Assembly (NCBI RefSeq): GCF_036850765.1 | Contig: NC_089491.1 | Span: 94,148,740-94,212,739 of the forward strand | Source: Saccopteryx bilineata | Taxonomy: Eukaryota; Chordata; Mammalia; Chiroptera; Emballonuridae | Direction of reading: 5' to 3' | Length of the DNA: 64,000 bases | Part shown: positions 22,490-32,823 of the stretch, in pieces | Layout: each line of letters begins with the position of its first letter | Numbering within the stretch: position 1 is the first letter of the stretch | Translations under genes and position numbers: made by a program | Notes under the pieces: model-generated | Database searches by the model: none | The model's input: only the letters and a program-made list of their open reading frames with translations | What the model was told of the DNA's origin: nothing

Positions 22490-23602
22490 TTCAAATTTCA
22501 GAATCTCTTCTTTCAAGAGGCTATAGGTCTCTTTCGGTAAGGGGTTTTATTAATAATGAAGCAGGACACAGGTAAAACTAAGAGGCAAGAGGTCTATTTT
22601 CCAGAAAGGGTGTTCTGATAGTCTCAGTAAATTGTTACTACATAGCCCAACTTAAGATTCAAGTCCTTGCAGAGAATCAGATATAACTGAGGAACAGAGG
22701 CAGAGCTCTACTTGTATAGACCAGGGGTTGGGAACCTATGGCTCACGAGCCAGAATGTGGCTCTTTTGATGGCTGCATCTGGCTCGTAGACAAATCTTTA
22801 ATAAAAAAATGTTAAAAATATAAAACATTCTCATGTATTACAATCCATTCATTTCCTACCACTCATGTTCATGGTTGCGGGTGGCTGGAGCCAATCACAG
22901 CTGTCCTCTGAGACAACACCAAATTTTTATTGGATAATGCATAATGTACATGGGTCATTGTATGGCTCTCATGGAATTACATTTTAAAATATGTGGCATT
23001 CATGGCCCTCTCAGCCAAAAAGTTTCCCGACCCTGGTATAGACTAAGCATGTATAGAAGAGACTAGGCTTACACATGGGCTCCCCAAGGACTCCTGCCAG
23101 AGACATAGGATTTGGACATAAGTTAGTGAGCCTAATTCTGAGTGTTGCCAATACAGCTGCCATCTTTTCACCACTACCCCAGAGGAAGCTGAGCTGTTAA
23201 CACATTGATAGATTCAAGTGTACCCAGTTCCTCAGCTAATCTAGGCCATGCCTGCAGGTAATGGTCTCTAATCTCTCCAGCTGATTGGGTTTTCAGAAGC
23301 AAGCTCAAATTAAGTCTGAATATATCAGAAGATGCCTCACCAGAAAATTTTGGGTTTGGTTATATGGCCTTAAATCCACCAAATAGTAACCCCCTCCACT
23401 TTTGGAATAAGGGATTTCAATTAATCTGCTTCCTTAAAATAACTTTACATCATCTTGTGCTGGGGACACTATACTGCAGAGAAATTGATCTGAGATGCTG
23501 AATAGAACATACTCCTATGCCAGGCTCACTGCCAGGAGAATGGTGCCTAATCCACTCCTCTGGGGTCGACCGTCTCTCTGCTATATCCTGCAGAACCTTA
23601 AC
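22490..23602 (-). mobile_element. Possible LTR or ERV remnant hosting a hAT MITE
   Basis: On the minus strand it would begin TGTTAAGGTTCTGCAGG (ending at 23602) and has AATAAAACCCC near its far end (plus-strand complement near 22545), like an LTR polyadenylation site. No clean target duplication was found and the left end is undefined. About 800 bp remain once the hAT insert is removed. Confidence 0.33.
22722..23035 (+). mobile_element. hAT-superfamily MITE, family 2
   Basis: A 314-bp element with imperfect terminal inverted repeats (CAGGGGTTGGGAACC at the left; CCCGACCCTG at the right). It is flanked by a perfect 8-bp duplication GTATAGAC at 22714-22721 and 23036-23043. The interior carries GCTCACGAGCCAGAATGTGG and no coding frame. 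It is unrelated in its interior to the family at 17301 and 49920. Confidence 0.93.
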
Positions 23603-23879
23603 AAACAAGTTATAATTAGTTAACTGCAAAATAAAAAATATACAACTGCTTAAGTTTAGGATTGCTCTAGTGAAGGTCCATCAAATTGGCTATTAATTTA
23701 GCTCCTTTCTATGTAATCCATATATTGTTGGGGAAGTGAATAATGTTGCCAAATGCTAAGCATTCACAAAATCTTGCCTTCAGTTGCTTTTCCTGGGAAT
23801 AGGTTTCTTTCCTTGTGTTTCTCCCTTATAATCAATACGATGTGTCTTTTTTTCTTCTGAGCCATCCTAGGCACCCAGC

Positions 23880-24240
23880 CAACTTCTTCCTTTTACTCCA
23901 AGTGAGAGGAGGGAAGATAAAGAGACAGATTCCCACATTCATCCAGACCAGAATCCATCCGACAATCCCCATCTGAGACCAATGCTCTGCCCATCTGGAG
24001 CCGTGCTCATAACTGGGCTATTTTTAGTGCCTGAAGCTGAGGCTCCACAGGGCCGTCCTCAAGGCAAGAAGCCCATGCACTCAAACCAACTGAGCCATAG
24101 CTACAGAGAGAAAGAAAAGGGGGAGGGGGAGGAGTGGAGAAGCAGATGGTCATTTCTCCTGTGTGCCCTGACCAGAAGTCAAACCCAGGACTTCCACATG
24201 CTGAGCCAACACTCTACCACTGAGCCAACCAGCCAAGGCT
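23880..24240 (-). mobile_element. tRNA-derived bat SINE, type A, older copy
   Basis: Reversed SINE order on the plus strand: 'gagaggagggaagataaagagacag', CCAGAATCCATCCGACAATCC, TGAGGCTCCACAGGG, a purine tract and the reversed head CCACTGAGCCAACCAGCCAAG. Confidence 0.85.
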
Positions 24241-24305
24241 AGTGTATTTTAAACTACTCAAAAAATTCAGAAATTATGCACTGACACTGAGTCCTCAAAT
24301 CTCTT

Positions 24306-24679
24306 TACTTTTTTTTATTATTTTTCTGTAGTAAGAAGTGGGGAGACAGAGAGACAGACTACTGCATGCGCCAACCGGGATCCACCCAGCAAGCCCACCA
24401 AAGGGCAATGTTCTGCCCATCTGGGGCAATGCTCCATTGCAACCAGAGCCATTCTAGCACTTGAGGCAGAGACCATGGAGCCATCCTTAGAGCCCGGGCC
24501 AACTTTCTTCCATTGGAGCCTTGACTGCAGGAGAAGAAGAGAGAGAGAGAGAGAGAAGGGAGAGGAGGAAGAGTGGAAAAGGAGATGGTTGCTTCTCCTG
24601 TGTGCTCTGGCCGGGAATTGAGCCTGGGACTTTCACACACCGGGCTGATGCTCTACCGCTCAGCCAACCGGCCAGGGCC
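24306..24679 (-). mobile_element. tRNA-derived bat SINE, type A
   Basis: Minus-strand head GCCCTGGCCGGTTGGCTGAG, box B-like GGCTCAATTCCCGG, AGGCTCCAATGGAAG body and an A-rich tail. The flanks AAATCTCTTTACTTTT (about 24296-24311) and AAATCTCCTTTCTTTT (about 24682-24697) are an imperfect target duplication. Open frames on both strands are by-products of this young copy. Confidence 0.88.
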
Positions 24680-24697
24680 GAAATCTCCTTTCTTTTA

Positions 24698-25779
24698 ACG
24701 AGTAAATCTGAGTTTACTGATTTTTGTGTGCAACTTTTCCTTTGTTTTGGGATTGCCTTCAATATTCCTGAGCCTGTCTGTCTGGGTTAGCCCATGTTGA
24801 GCAGATATAGTCCTCATCCTTACTTATCTAGAAGCCAACATTTTGACCAGAGGATGATTTAAATTAAGACTGATTGAGCTTAAGCTTCAGGGCTCTCACA
24901 TACCTAGTCCCTGCCAGAGTTGAGAATTGCAGGTGTTCTACATGGGGAAGGAACATTCTGATGTAATCAGGAAGAATTTCTATGTAAGTAATTCTGTCCA
25001 CTTGTCCAAAAAATATCTAAGAAGAAAAAGCAGAATCTCTAAGTACTGAACACACAGCCATTTCTTGTGATTCCTTTCTTATCTCAATAAGTACTCAAGT
25101 TTGTAACAAATTTTGCACTATCTTTTCTTAAAGAGTACCCCCTACATACCCCCAGAAAATAGCTTAAGCTTCAGGCTACAAACCCTGTGTCCACCCCTGC
25201 TTTTGGCATTACCTATTACTTTTGCAGCCTGCAGTGTTCTTGCCTTGTTAATTGGTGGGTGAGTGGTAGGAGAATGTCTCTTGGTGTTACTCAGTTCATA
25301 CCCGGGAATATATTAGCTGTGCAAGAACTCGCAATAGTTGTCTAAACTCCAGTAAGTTTTTCTGGGACAGGCCACTGCCTCTCCTGCTCCTTAACTGGCT
25401 TAATGGTGACCTAACGTTATCTGGCTGCTCACTTGCTTTTTTTCTTCTATTCTTATCTCAGCTTCCTGGCCTGTTTAGTTTCTTTTTTATTTCTTCTGAA
25501 TAGAATACTCTTTGATGAGAAATATTATAAGAAAATCTTGGTGACTCTCTTAATCTGTGAAACAATTAATTAAAATTCATGGAGCATTCCTTATAGAAAC
25601 ACATTTCTGTATAAGAAGCTAGCTAGTTCTCCTGCTTGGACAATTTTCATATCTTTAGAATACAATGTACTTAGATATGCAGAGACAGTCTCCCTTCTGC
25701 GCTATGGTTCATTGGGAAAACTGAATTATCTGACTGAGTTCTTCCACAAAAAGACAAAAGCTTTCAAATTAGGTTAAAA
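24698..25779. other. Unassigned non-coding sequence
   Basis: No gene or repeat recognised. Confidence 0.45.
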
Positions 25780-27250
25780 AATAAAAACAAGCAATGTGCT
25801 GCTCCCAAGGAAACTTGCTTCAGACTGAATGATAAAGGATGGCTGAAAATAATGGGACAAATCAAGAGATACCCAACAAATGCAAGCACAGGAAAAGACA
25901 AGAATGTCAATGTTTTATCAGAAAAGCTCAGATATAACATTCAAAGTAGTAAACCGTGTAAAGAACAGTGTAAAGTAACTCAAGTTGCTGTCACAATCAC
26001 AGCCCACTATGTATTTGTATGGTAAATATATTACAAATGTAAGGGAAAAATCAATAAAAATAAAATCAGATTATAAATTTTACAAAATTATTTCAAGATT
26101 AAAGATCAAAAGCAAATAAGGAAACAGAAAGTAACTGATAAACTGTAATATGCATATTTATATATATACATATATGTGTTACATATACCATAAACATATA
26201 CTCATATATCTTATCCATTTTTCTGATATCCATTTATGATATTTCATGTATTTAGTTGAAAAGAAAGTTTTATACTTAAAAAGTAAAGATTTCTTAGCTC
26301 ATATTCTCTAATAATAATCAAATCAAGTAAAAAATACATTGTAATTATATTGCCAAAGATTGATTTCCTTACTATTTATGGATCAAAAAGGAAATGACAA
26401 GCTAAATAGAAACAAATACAGCAAAAGTTACATTCAGAGGAAATACATAGCTTCACATCCTAAAGTATATAGACTGAAATATAAAAAAAATTAGTACTAA
26501 TTTTTATAAATTAATAAAAAGAACAATAAAAGAAACCAGGAAGAGAGAATAGGTAATGGTAAAACATAAAATTAATGAAAAGGGGAAAAAATTAGTTGAA
26601 ATAATAAACTATAAAATTCTTGAAAAAAACAAATAAAAACTTCTATGAGCTTGATTAAGAAAAAAGAGAGGTCAAAAATATGTAAGATTAGGAAAAGAAA
26701 AGAAAGTTATAGATATAAGAAAAATTAAGATGATAAGAAACATCACATGGAATATTAGACAACAAATTTGAAAATGTAGGAAAAAATTATTTACTAAATT
26801 TGCCTTAAATTTTACTAAATTTGAAGAAATACAAAACTTGGATATATCAAAAATGTTAATAAATGATATTTTTAGATCTACCCTTTAAAAGTTACCAATG
26901 CCCAATGATACCAACATCCAATGAGTTCACGGGTACAGAACAGATAACTTCATGATGCTTAATTTATTTCTGGCCAAAGAGAATAAAAGACCTTACTTTA
27001 TTCATGAATCTCACATAATTCTAATGCCAGAAACTATTTTATTTTTAAGTGAAAAAATACCACATTTATACCACAAAAATACAAATAAAATATTAATATT
27101 AAAAAGTGAATCTGTTAATATATCAAAAGAAAAATATGTAAGGTTTATTCAAGAAAGATAAGTGACTCATTATCATAAAATAAATCACACAGATTAAATA
27201 AGAAATGCTTATGATTATATCCATGCACCCTGAATATAATTTTATAAAAT
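25780..27250 (+). mobile_element. Possible ancient L1-like, A-rich tract
   Basis: The plus strand is strongly A-rich and has phrases reminiscent of L1 ORF2 sense strand ('cttctatgagcttgattaagaaaaaagagaggtcaaaaatatg'). No long frame remains and boundaries are unclear. Confidence 0.35.
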
Positions 27251-27696
27251 TTAACTGGCATTTAAATTTAAAAAAATTAATCAAAACAATGCCACAGTAA
27301 GTTATTTAAATAATATATAGATTATTTTCACCCAAACAGACTGCAAAAAACTAATCTAGCACTAGTCAAGGATACATTCCAGAATTTCATTGACTCTTCC
27401 TTGTAGTTCAGATTACTATAAGATGTTGGCATTAACAGTAGGAATAAGAAAATAATTGTGTCTTTATCTTTATTAAAGATTACATTTTTTCATCATAATT
27501 CTGGAAACTGCTGTACTTTTATTTAGATTAAACTTCTTTCTCCTTGAGCTTTAGAGGGTGATGTAAAAATTACTAAAATACAATTGTTCACAGTGTTTTT
27601 CTTTGGGGAAAAGTGTTCCTGGGAGTACTGTCCCCAGTAACCATTTTCAGCAGCTGCTCCACCCATTCTGTGGTATGATCAGAGACAAACTAACCC
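27251..27696. other. Unassigned non-coding sequence
   Basis: No gene recognised; it ends at the L1 target duplication. Confidence 0.45.
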
Positions 27697-27711
27697 AGAG
27701 TTTGAATTTTT

Positions 27712-29034
27712 TTTTTTTTTTTTATAATTTTATTTTTTTTAATGGGGTGACATCAATAAATCAGGATACATATATTCAAAGATAACAAGTCCAGGTTATC
27801 TTGTCGTTCAATTATGTTGCATACCCACCACCCAAAGTCAGATTGTCCTCTGTCACCTTCTATCTTGTTTTCTTTGTGCCCCTCCCCACCCCCTATCCCT
27901 CTCCCATTCCCCCCTCCCCCCCGTAACCACCACACTCTTGTCAATGTCTCTTAGTTTCAGTATTATGTCCCACCTACGTATGGAATAATACAGTTCCTGG
28001 TTTTTTCTGATTTACTTATTTCGCTTCGTATCATGTTATCAAGATCCCACCATTTTGCTGTAAATGTTCCGATGTCATCATTTCTTATGGCTGAGTAGTA
28101 TTCCATAGTGTATATGTGCCACATCTTCTTTATCCAGTCATCTATTGATGGGCTTTTTGGTTGTTTCCATGTCCTGGCCACTGTGAACAATGCTGCAATA
28201 AACATGGGGCTGCATGTGTCTTTACGTATCAATGTGTCTGAGTTTTGGGGATATATACCCAGTAGAGGGATTGCTGGGTCATAAGGTAGTTCTATTTTCA
28301 GTTTTTTGAGGAACCACCATACTTTCTTCCATAATGGTTGTACTACTTTACATTCCCACCAACAGTGGATGAGGGTTCCTTTTTCTCCACAGCCTCTCCA
28401 ACATTTGCTATTACCTGACTTGCTAATAACAGCTAATCGAACAGGTGTGAGGTGGTATCTCATTGCCGTTTTGATTTGCATTTCTCTAATAGCTAAAGAA
28501 GATGAGCATCTTTTCATATATCTGTTGGCCATTTGTATTTCTTCCTGGGAGAAGTGTCTATTCATATTCTCTTCCCATTTTTTTATTGGATTGTTTGTTT
28601 GTTTGTTGTTGAGTTTTATGAGTTCTTTGTATATTTTGGATATTAGGCCCTTATCTGAGCTGTTGTTTGAAAATATCATTTCCCATTTAGTTGGCTTTCT
28701 GTTTATTTTGTTATCAGTTTCTCTTGCTGAGCAAAAACTTCTTAGTCTGATGTAGTCCCATTCATTAATTTTTGCCTTCACTTCTCTTGCCATTGGAGTC
28801 AAATTCATAAAATGCTCTTTAAAACCCAGGTCCATGAGTTGAGTACCTATGTCTTCTTCTATGTACTTAATTGTTTCAGGTCTTATGTTTAGATCTTTGA
28901 TCCATTTTGAGTTAATTTTTGTACAGGGAGAGAGACTGTAGTCCAGTTTCATTCTTTTGCATGTGGCTTTCCAGTTTTCCCAGCACCATTTATTGAAGAG
29001 GCTTTCTTTTCTCCATTGTGTGTTGTTGGCCCCT
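27712..29034 (-). mobile_element. Young 5'-truncated L1 with target duplication
   Basis: A 1.32-kb L1 3' portion: A tail (poly-T at 27712-27723), polyadenylation signal AATAAA (complement at about 27729-27734), 3' UTR, and the C-terminal third of ORF2. It is flanked by perfect 15-bp repeats AGAGTTTGAATTTTT at 27697-27711 and 29035-29049. Sequence is almost identical to the corresponding part of the 54178-59019 L1, with few differences by eye, so both are recent members of one subfamily. Truncation falls near ORF2 codon 918 of the longer copy. Confidence 0.97.
27963..29034 (-). pseudogene. L1 ORF2p C-terminal fragment
   Basis: The frame is open from the truncation point to the normal ORF2 stop at 27963, covering about the last 357 codons. 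It encodes the region after the reverse transcriptase, including the cysteine-rich segment [18 protein letters not shown] and the terminal [11 protein letters not shown] block. The endonuclease and reverse transcriptase domains are absent and no promoter remains, so it is not a functional gene. Against the longer copy, only three substitutions are apparent in the last 329 residues: Asp to Tyr in KINEWD-IRL, Asp to Asn in WEE-MNR, and Asn to Thr in SEK-RNC. The complementary-strand frame at 28306-28755 is a shadow. Confidence 0.93.
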
Positions 29035-29049
29035 AGAGTTTGAATTTTT

Positions 29050-29295
29050 AATCTGTCCTTGTGCTCTCATAGACCAACACCAGGCTGCCCATTTGACTGT
29101 CAACTAAAGGACCTGCTGATAGAATAACATTGTATAGTGCTTGAGAGCAGAAGATGGAAAAGAATGTGTCAAGGCATCTCATAGGTCCTCTAAAGTGTGT
29201 CTCAACCTTTTATAGAAGGAGAGGCTGTGATTCCTGCCACAGGACAGTACCCTGATGAGATATTCCTACGGAAGTGCAGTGCTTCCGTCCTTCAT
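29050..29295. other. Unassigned sequence left of the minisatellite
   Basis: No gene or repeat recognised. Confidence 0.45.
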
Positions 29296-29479
29296 GCAAC
29301 CAACCACCATGTATGCACCAACCGCCATGTATGCGCCAACCGCCATGTATGCAACCAACCACCACACATATGCCAACCACCACGTATGTGCCAACCACCA
29401 TGTATGCGCCAACCACCATGTATGCAACCAACAACCACACATGTGCCAACCACCACATATGTACCAACCACCATATGTG
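29296..29479 (+). repeat. 18-bp minisatellite with a four-unit higher-order pattern
   Basis: About ten tandem units of the form GYGCCAACCACCATGTAT (18-19 bp). Two 19-bp variant units containing CCACACAT, starting at about 29351 and 29424, are 73 bp apart, which suggests duplication of four units at once. Because the unit is a multiple of three, frames stay open on both strands (for example 29197-29610 plus and 29210-29542 minus). These are by-products. Confidence 0.92.
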
Positions 29480-30745
29480 CCCAGCTGGCTCACTCTCTAA
29501 TTCATCACAAACAATTAAGTGCAAAATCAAAACATCAGCCAATAGTTACTTCACTGAGAAAAGACTGTTTACAGTGGATGTTTAAAGACTTCATCTGTTT
29601 AAGTCAGTAATCTGGAAAGAAGCCTATAAAAGCTGAAGGAAAAGCCAATCCTGAAGATAGACTCAGGACATCCTCTGGCTGCCGCCCTGTGAAGGAATTG
29701 GTTCACCAGACAGTGCTGTCAACTGGACCGGCTACGTAACTGATGGGGCCCAGTGCAAAAAGAAAACCCAGGAGCCCAGCCACAAGTGAGGAAATCAACC
29801 TCCCCTTCCCACTGACCGCTTCTCCACCCATGAGAAGAGGGCGGCCTCCAGGAGATTGAACCTCTGCTCAGAGACATGCTTGGTACGTGAATGGAGTGGA
29901 TGAGATGCTCTGCCAAGCCACCAGTCAAGCAAAGCACTGCACTGCTAGCTGGGGTGGGGACATTGCCATTGTGCCCTGCCCGGGAACGCCATGGGACACC
30001 CTCAATTCTGATTCTCCCCATGTGGACAGTCAGGCCTCCACAGGGGAAAGGGCTGCTGAAGTAACACAAGCCTCACCTTAGCAGAATGAGTCAGTAAATT
30101 CATTAAGGAAAGTCTTATTTTCGTTCATGTTTTAAGTCCGAAATGTATCGATATGTTTGCTTAAATGGTTGTTTTTGTTTTTGTTTTTTAATGTTTTCAT
30201 TACAGTTCTTAGGTTCTACTTGCTCATACTAATTGATTTAATGTTTTCACTGTATTTAAAAAAAGAAGGGATTTTATACTCATGTTTTCACCTACCAGTC
30301 TCTGCAATTTAAGCATAGGCCTTTCTTTAAACTTAAGGAGATCTCATTTACTAAAATTTTTATTATGATGATAATTTTATGACAGTTTTTTTTCCAAGTT
30401 CAGACTTCAATTTCTCTTCAGCCTCAATATCTCTAGTATGTTCCTAAAAACAAACAAATTGCATGAGATGAAATTTATTCTGAAATTATCCTATAATTTT
30501 ATCCTATATCAGGCTTAGGTAAAAATGCTAATTTCCATGGAAACTGGAGATAACATTCTGACCGATTTTCTATTGAAATATATTATACTCAGAATCTCTT
30601 CAGACTGAAGTAAGTACTAACTATTGGGAACTCACTGCTCCACATTCTTCCTTGCAGACCCTACATGATGTATTGTTCACCATGAAAACATATCAAGGAG
30701 CCCCTTTTTTTCTCTCATATGATTTGTGTTGATTTAAAGAACAGA
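29480..30745. other. Unassigned sequence, locally GC-richer
   Basis: Between about 29640 and 30090 the GC content rises and short frames appear on both strands (29719-30069 minus, 29887-30081 plus), but no domain, splice consensus series or repeat family is evident. The remainder to 30745 is ordinary AT-rich DNA. Confidence 0.4.
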
Positions 30746-30869
30746 CAATGGCTCTAGGAAGTCGATAAAGCATCGCCCCTGCAAACTGAGGTTGCAGGTT
30801 CAACCCCAGTCAGGGCACATAGGAGAAGCAATCGATGAGGTTACAACTCAGTGGAGCAGGCAGTTGATG

Positions 30870-30926
<57 letters not shown>

Positions 30927-30975
30927 CCCCCCTTTCCCAATGCCCTCCCCTCAAATCAATGGAAAAAAATTGTTT
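30746..30975 (+). mobile_element. tRNA-derived SINE, type C, older, with (CT)n expansion
   Basis: A decayed head (GGCTCTAGGAAGTCGATAAAG), box B-like GGTTCAACCCC, CAGTTGATGCTTC and a (CT)n tract at about 30871-30922 ending in an A-rich tail. Confidence 0.75.
30871..30922 (+). repeat. (CT)n microsatellite
   Basis: A perfect CT tract of about 50 bp inside the SINE. Confidence 0.95.
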
Positions 30976-32220
30976 TAACAAAATGTTTTTCTAGTTTACA
31001 TTGACAAAAGGCACGAGATGATGAGTTTCCACCAGTCAGGTCATAAAGCCGTAATTCTTTCATTTTGAAGCTACTTGGAGCCTGAGATATTTCTCCTGAT
31101 GGAAGTAAGGGGAAGAGCATAAAACAATTTGCTAAGTAGTATCAGCTGTATTTGTTTTTGGCTCCGATTCCAGGGACTATAGTGGCAGGCAGGCTGGCTT
31201 TCACTGGAACGGGTTTTGTTCTTTCCTGGTTCATTTTTAAGCATCTGCTGAGAGGATCCCAGACCTGTTGTGTAGCTACCATAGCCCAGAATTCTTCTGA
31301 AAACTTAAGAATATGTCCAGTGGGTTGAAGCAGTACCTTTTTAAACCTGCTCTCTCTCTCCCCTACCTCATCGCTGAGTACAGAGGAGGAGGAGTAAGTG
31401 TACGGTTAAAGAGAGAGTCAAAAAGACCCTAAGCTACTGCTTCCCGATATAAATGTATAGGTAATAATCGGTTATTTCAAGGTTTTAAAGCTATTTCTCT
31501 CCCTGCTGTTAGAAAGTACAAGTGTGAGCAGTACCGCCCTTACACCCAAACAGCAGGAGTCCCTGCTTGTGCCCCTTCTACAAGAAACAAGCAATCTCAG
31601 AACCAAGTGGAGAGTTCACATACAGAGTTCACACCCCTAGGTCCCTTCTTCCAAACCAGGCTTTAGATACCCGGAACAATTGACATTCCCACCCTGTCTG
31701 TCCTAAACCTCTTCCTTTTTTTTTTTTTTTTTGAGGTGGATGTCAATGTTCATCTGTGCACCTCCAGGCATCATTAGACATTAAACTTTCCCTCTATTTT
31801 CAGTACTTGCTTTTATGCCCTCTCCTCTCTTTATCATATGAACAATCTATATTGTCAAGTGCTTGATTTGCAATATTAATTATGTACAGCTTACAGATCT
31901 ACCAATTTCTTCTCCACACTTCTATCCAAACTTTCCTCCTCAATTAGCCCCTGAAATCATTCCTCTTAAGAAGCAAGCATCCTTTCATCCAATCATTTTT
32001 CTACAAGCTTCATTCTGTCTACCTTTTAGGGGAGTTGTGCTGAATTGCACTATGTCATCATGGTTACTGACAACTGCGTTTCAGAATCCTTATTGCTGTA
32101 TTGTTGTTAGAAATGGCCCAAAGAGGAAACTATCTGAGATTTTAAAAATTTATTTTACATAATCATAAAATAATGGAAACCATTACTAACATTACTACCA
32201 ATACTAGACCAATAAAGATA
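30976..32220. other. Unassigned non-coding sequence
   Basis: A T-run at 31717-31732 may be the tail of an old minus-strand insertion, but no family was recognised. No gene. Confidence 0.45.
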
Positions 32221-32222
32221 TA

Positions 32223-32821
32223 CAGTGTGTCCATAAAGTCATGGTGCACTTTTGACCAGTCACAGGAACGCAACAAAAGAAGCTAGAAATGTGAAATCTG
32301 CACCAAATAAAAGGAAAACCCTCCCAGTTTCTGGAGGATGATGTGGCAGCATGTGCACATGTGCAGATGATGATGTAATACCGTGTATACAGAGGAGCAG
32401 CCTACGGCCATGCCAGTCGAGATGTGGACGGTACAGAGGAAAGTTCAGTGTGTTCTGTGGCTCGCTAAATTCAAATCCATGACCAAAGTGCAACGTGAAT
32501 ATCGGTGCATTTATAACGAAGCGCCATCACATAGGAATAACATTACTCGGTGGGATAAGCAGTTGAAGGAAACCGGCAGTTTGGTGGAGAAACCCCGTTC
32601 TGGTAGGCCATCAGTCAGTGACAAGTCTGTAGAGGCTATACGGGATAGCTACCTAAGGAGCCCTAAAAAAATCTGTGTGTGAGCCCACATGGAACTGCAC
32701 TGAATAGGTATGAAACTGGGAGAGTTTTCCTTTTATTTGGTACAAATTTCACATTTCTATCATCTTTTGTTGCTTTCCCTGTAACCAGTCAAAAGTGCAC
32801 CATGACTTTATGGACACACTG
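32223..32821 (+). mobile_element. Mariner DNA transposon with long terminal inverted repeats, internally deleted
   Basis: A 599-bp element bounded by TA duplications (32221-32222 and 32822-32823). The ends are CAGTGTGTCCATAAAGTCAT and its reverse complement; the inverted repeats run about 108 bp (32223-32330 and 32713-32821) with around a dozen mismatches. TA targets and the mariner-type coding remnant at 32410-32703 fix the superfamily. Mariners usually have much shorter terminal repeats and a transposase near 340 residues, so this is a deletion derivative mobilised by a full-length relative. Confidence 0.95.
32410..32703 (+). pseudogene. Mariner transposase remnant: N-terminal DNA-binding region joined to the extreme C-terminus
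   Basis: The start ATG at 32410 was chosen because MPVEMWTVQRKVQCV resembles mariner N-termini; the frame is open further upstream to 32383. About 90 codons cover the paired helix-turn-helix region: an HTH resembling VQREYRCIYN..PSHRNNITRW, then the linker GSLVEKPRSGRPS (GRPR-like motif) and SPKK. A stop at 32680-32682 is followed in the same frame by AHMELH and a stop at 32701-32703, which matches the usual C-terminal AHIE-type ending. So the whole catalytic DDD/E domain was removed by an in-frame deletion, and one nonsense change came later. It cannot catalyse transposition; whether it was ever expressed is unknown. Confidence 0.88.
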
Positions 32822-32823
32822 TA

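Noticed and set aside
29296..29479. CRISPR-like appearance of regularly spaced repeats
   Set aside because: Units are contiguous with no unique spacers and the genome is mammalian.
29197..29610. Plus-strand 137-codon frame with CQPP/NHHVC repeats, and several overlapping frames on both strands
   Set aside because: They are produced by an 18-bp tandem repeat whose length is a multiple of three; every register stays open.
32260..32493. Minus-strand frame across the left mariner terminal repeat
   Set aside because: It is antisense to the transposase remnant and repeats the inverted terminal sequence.
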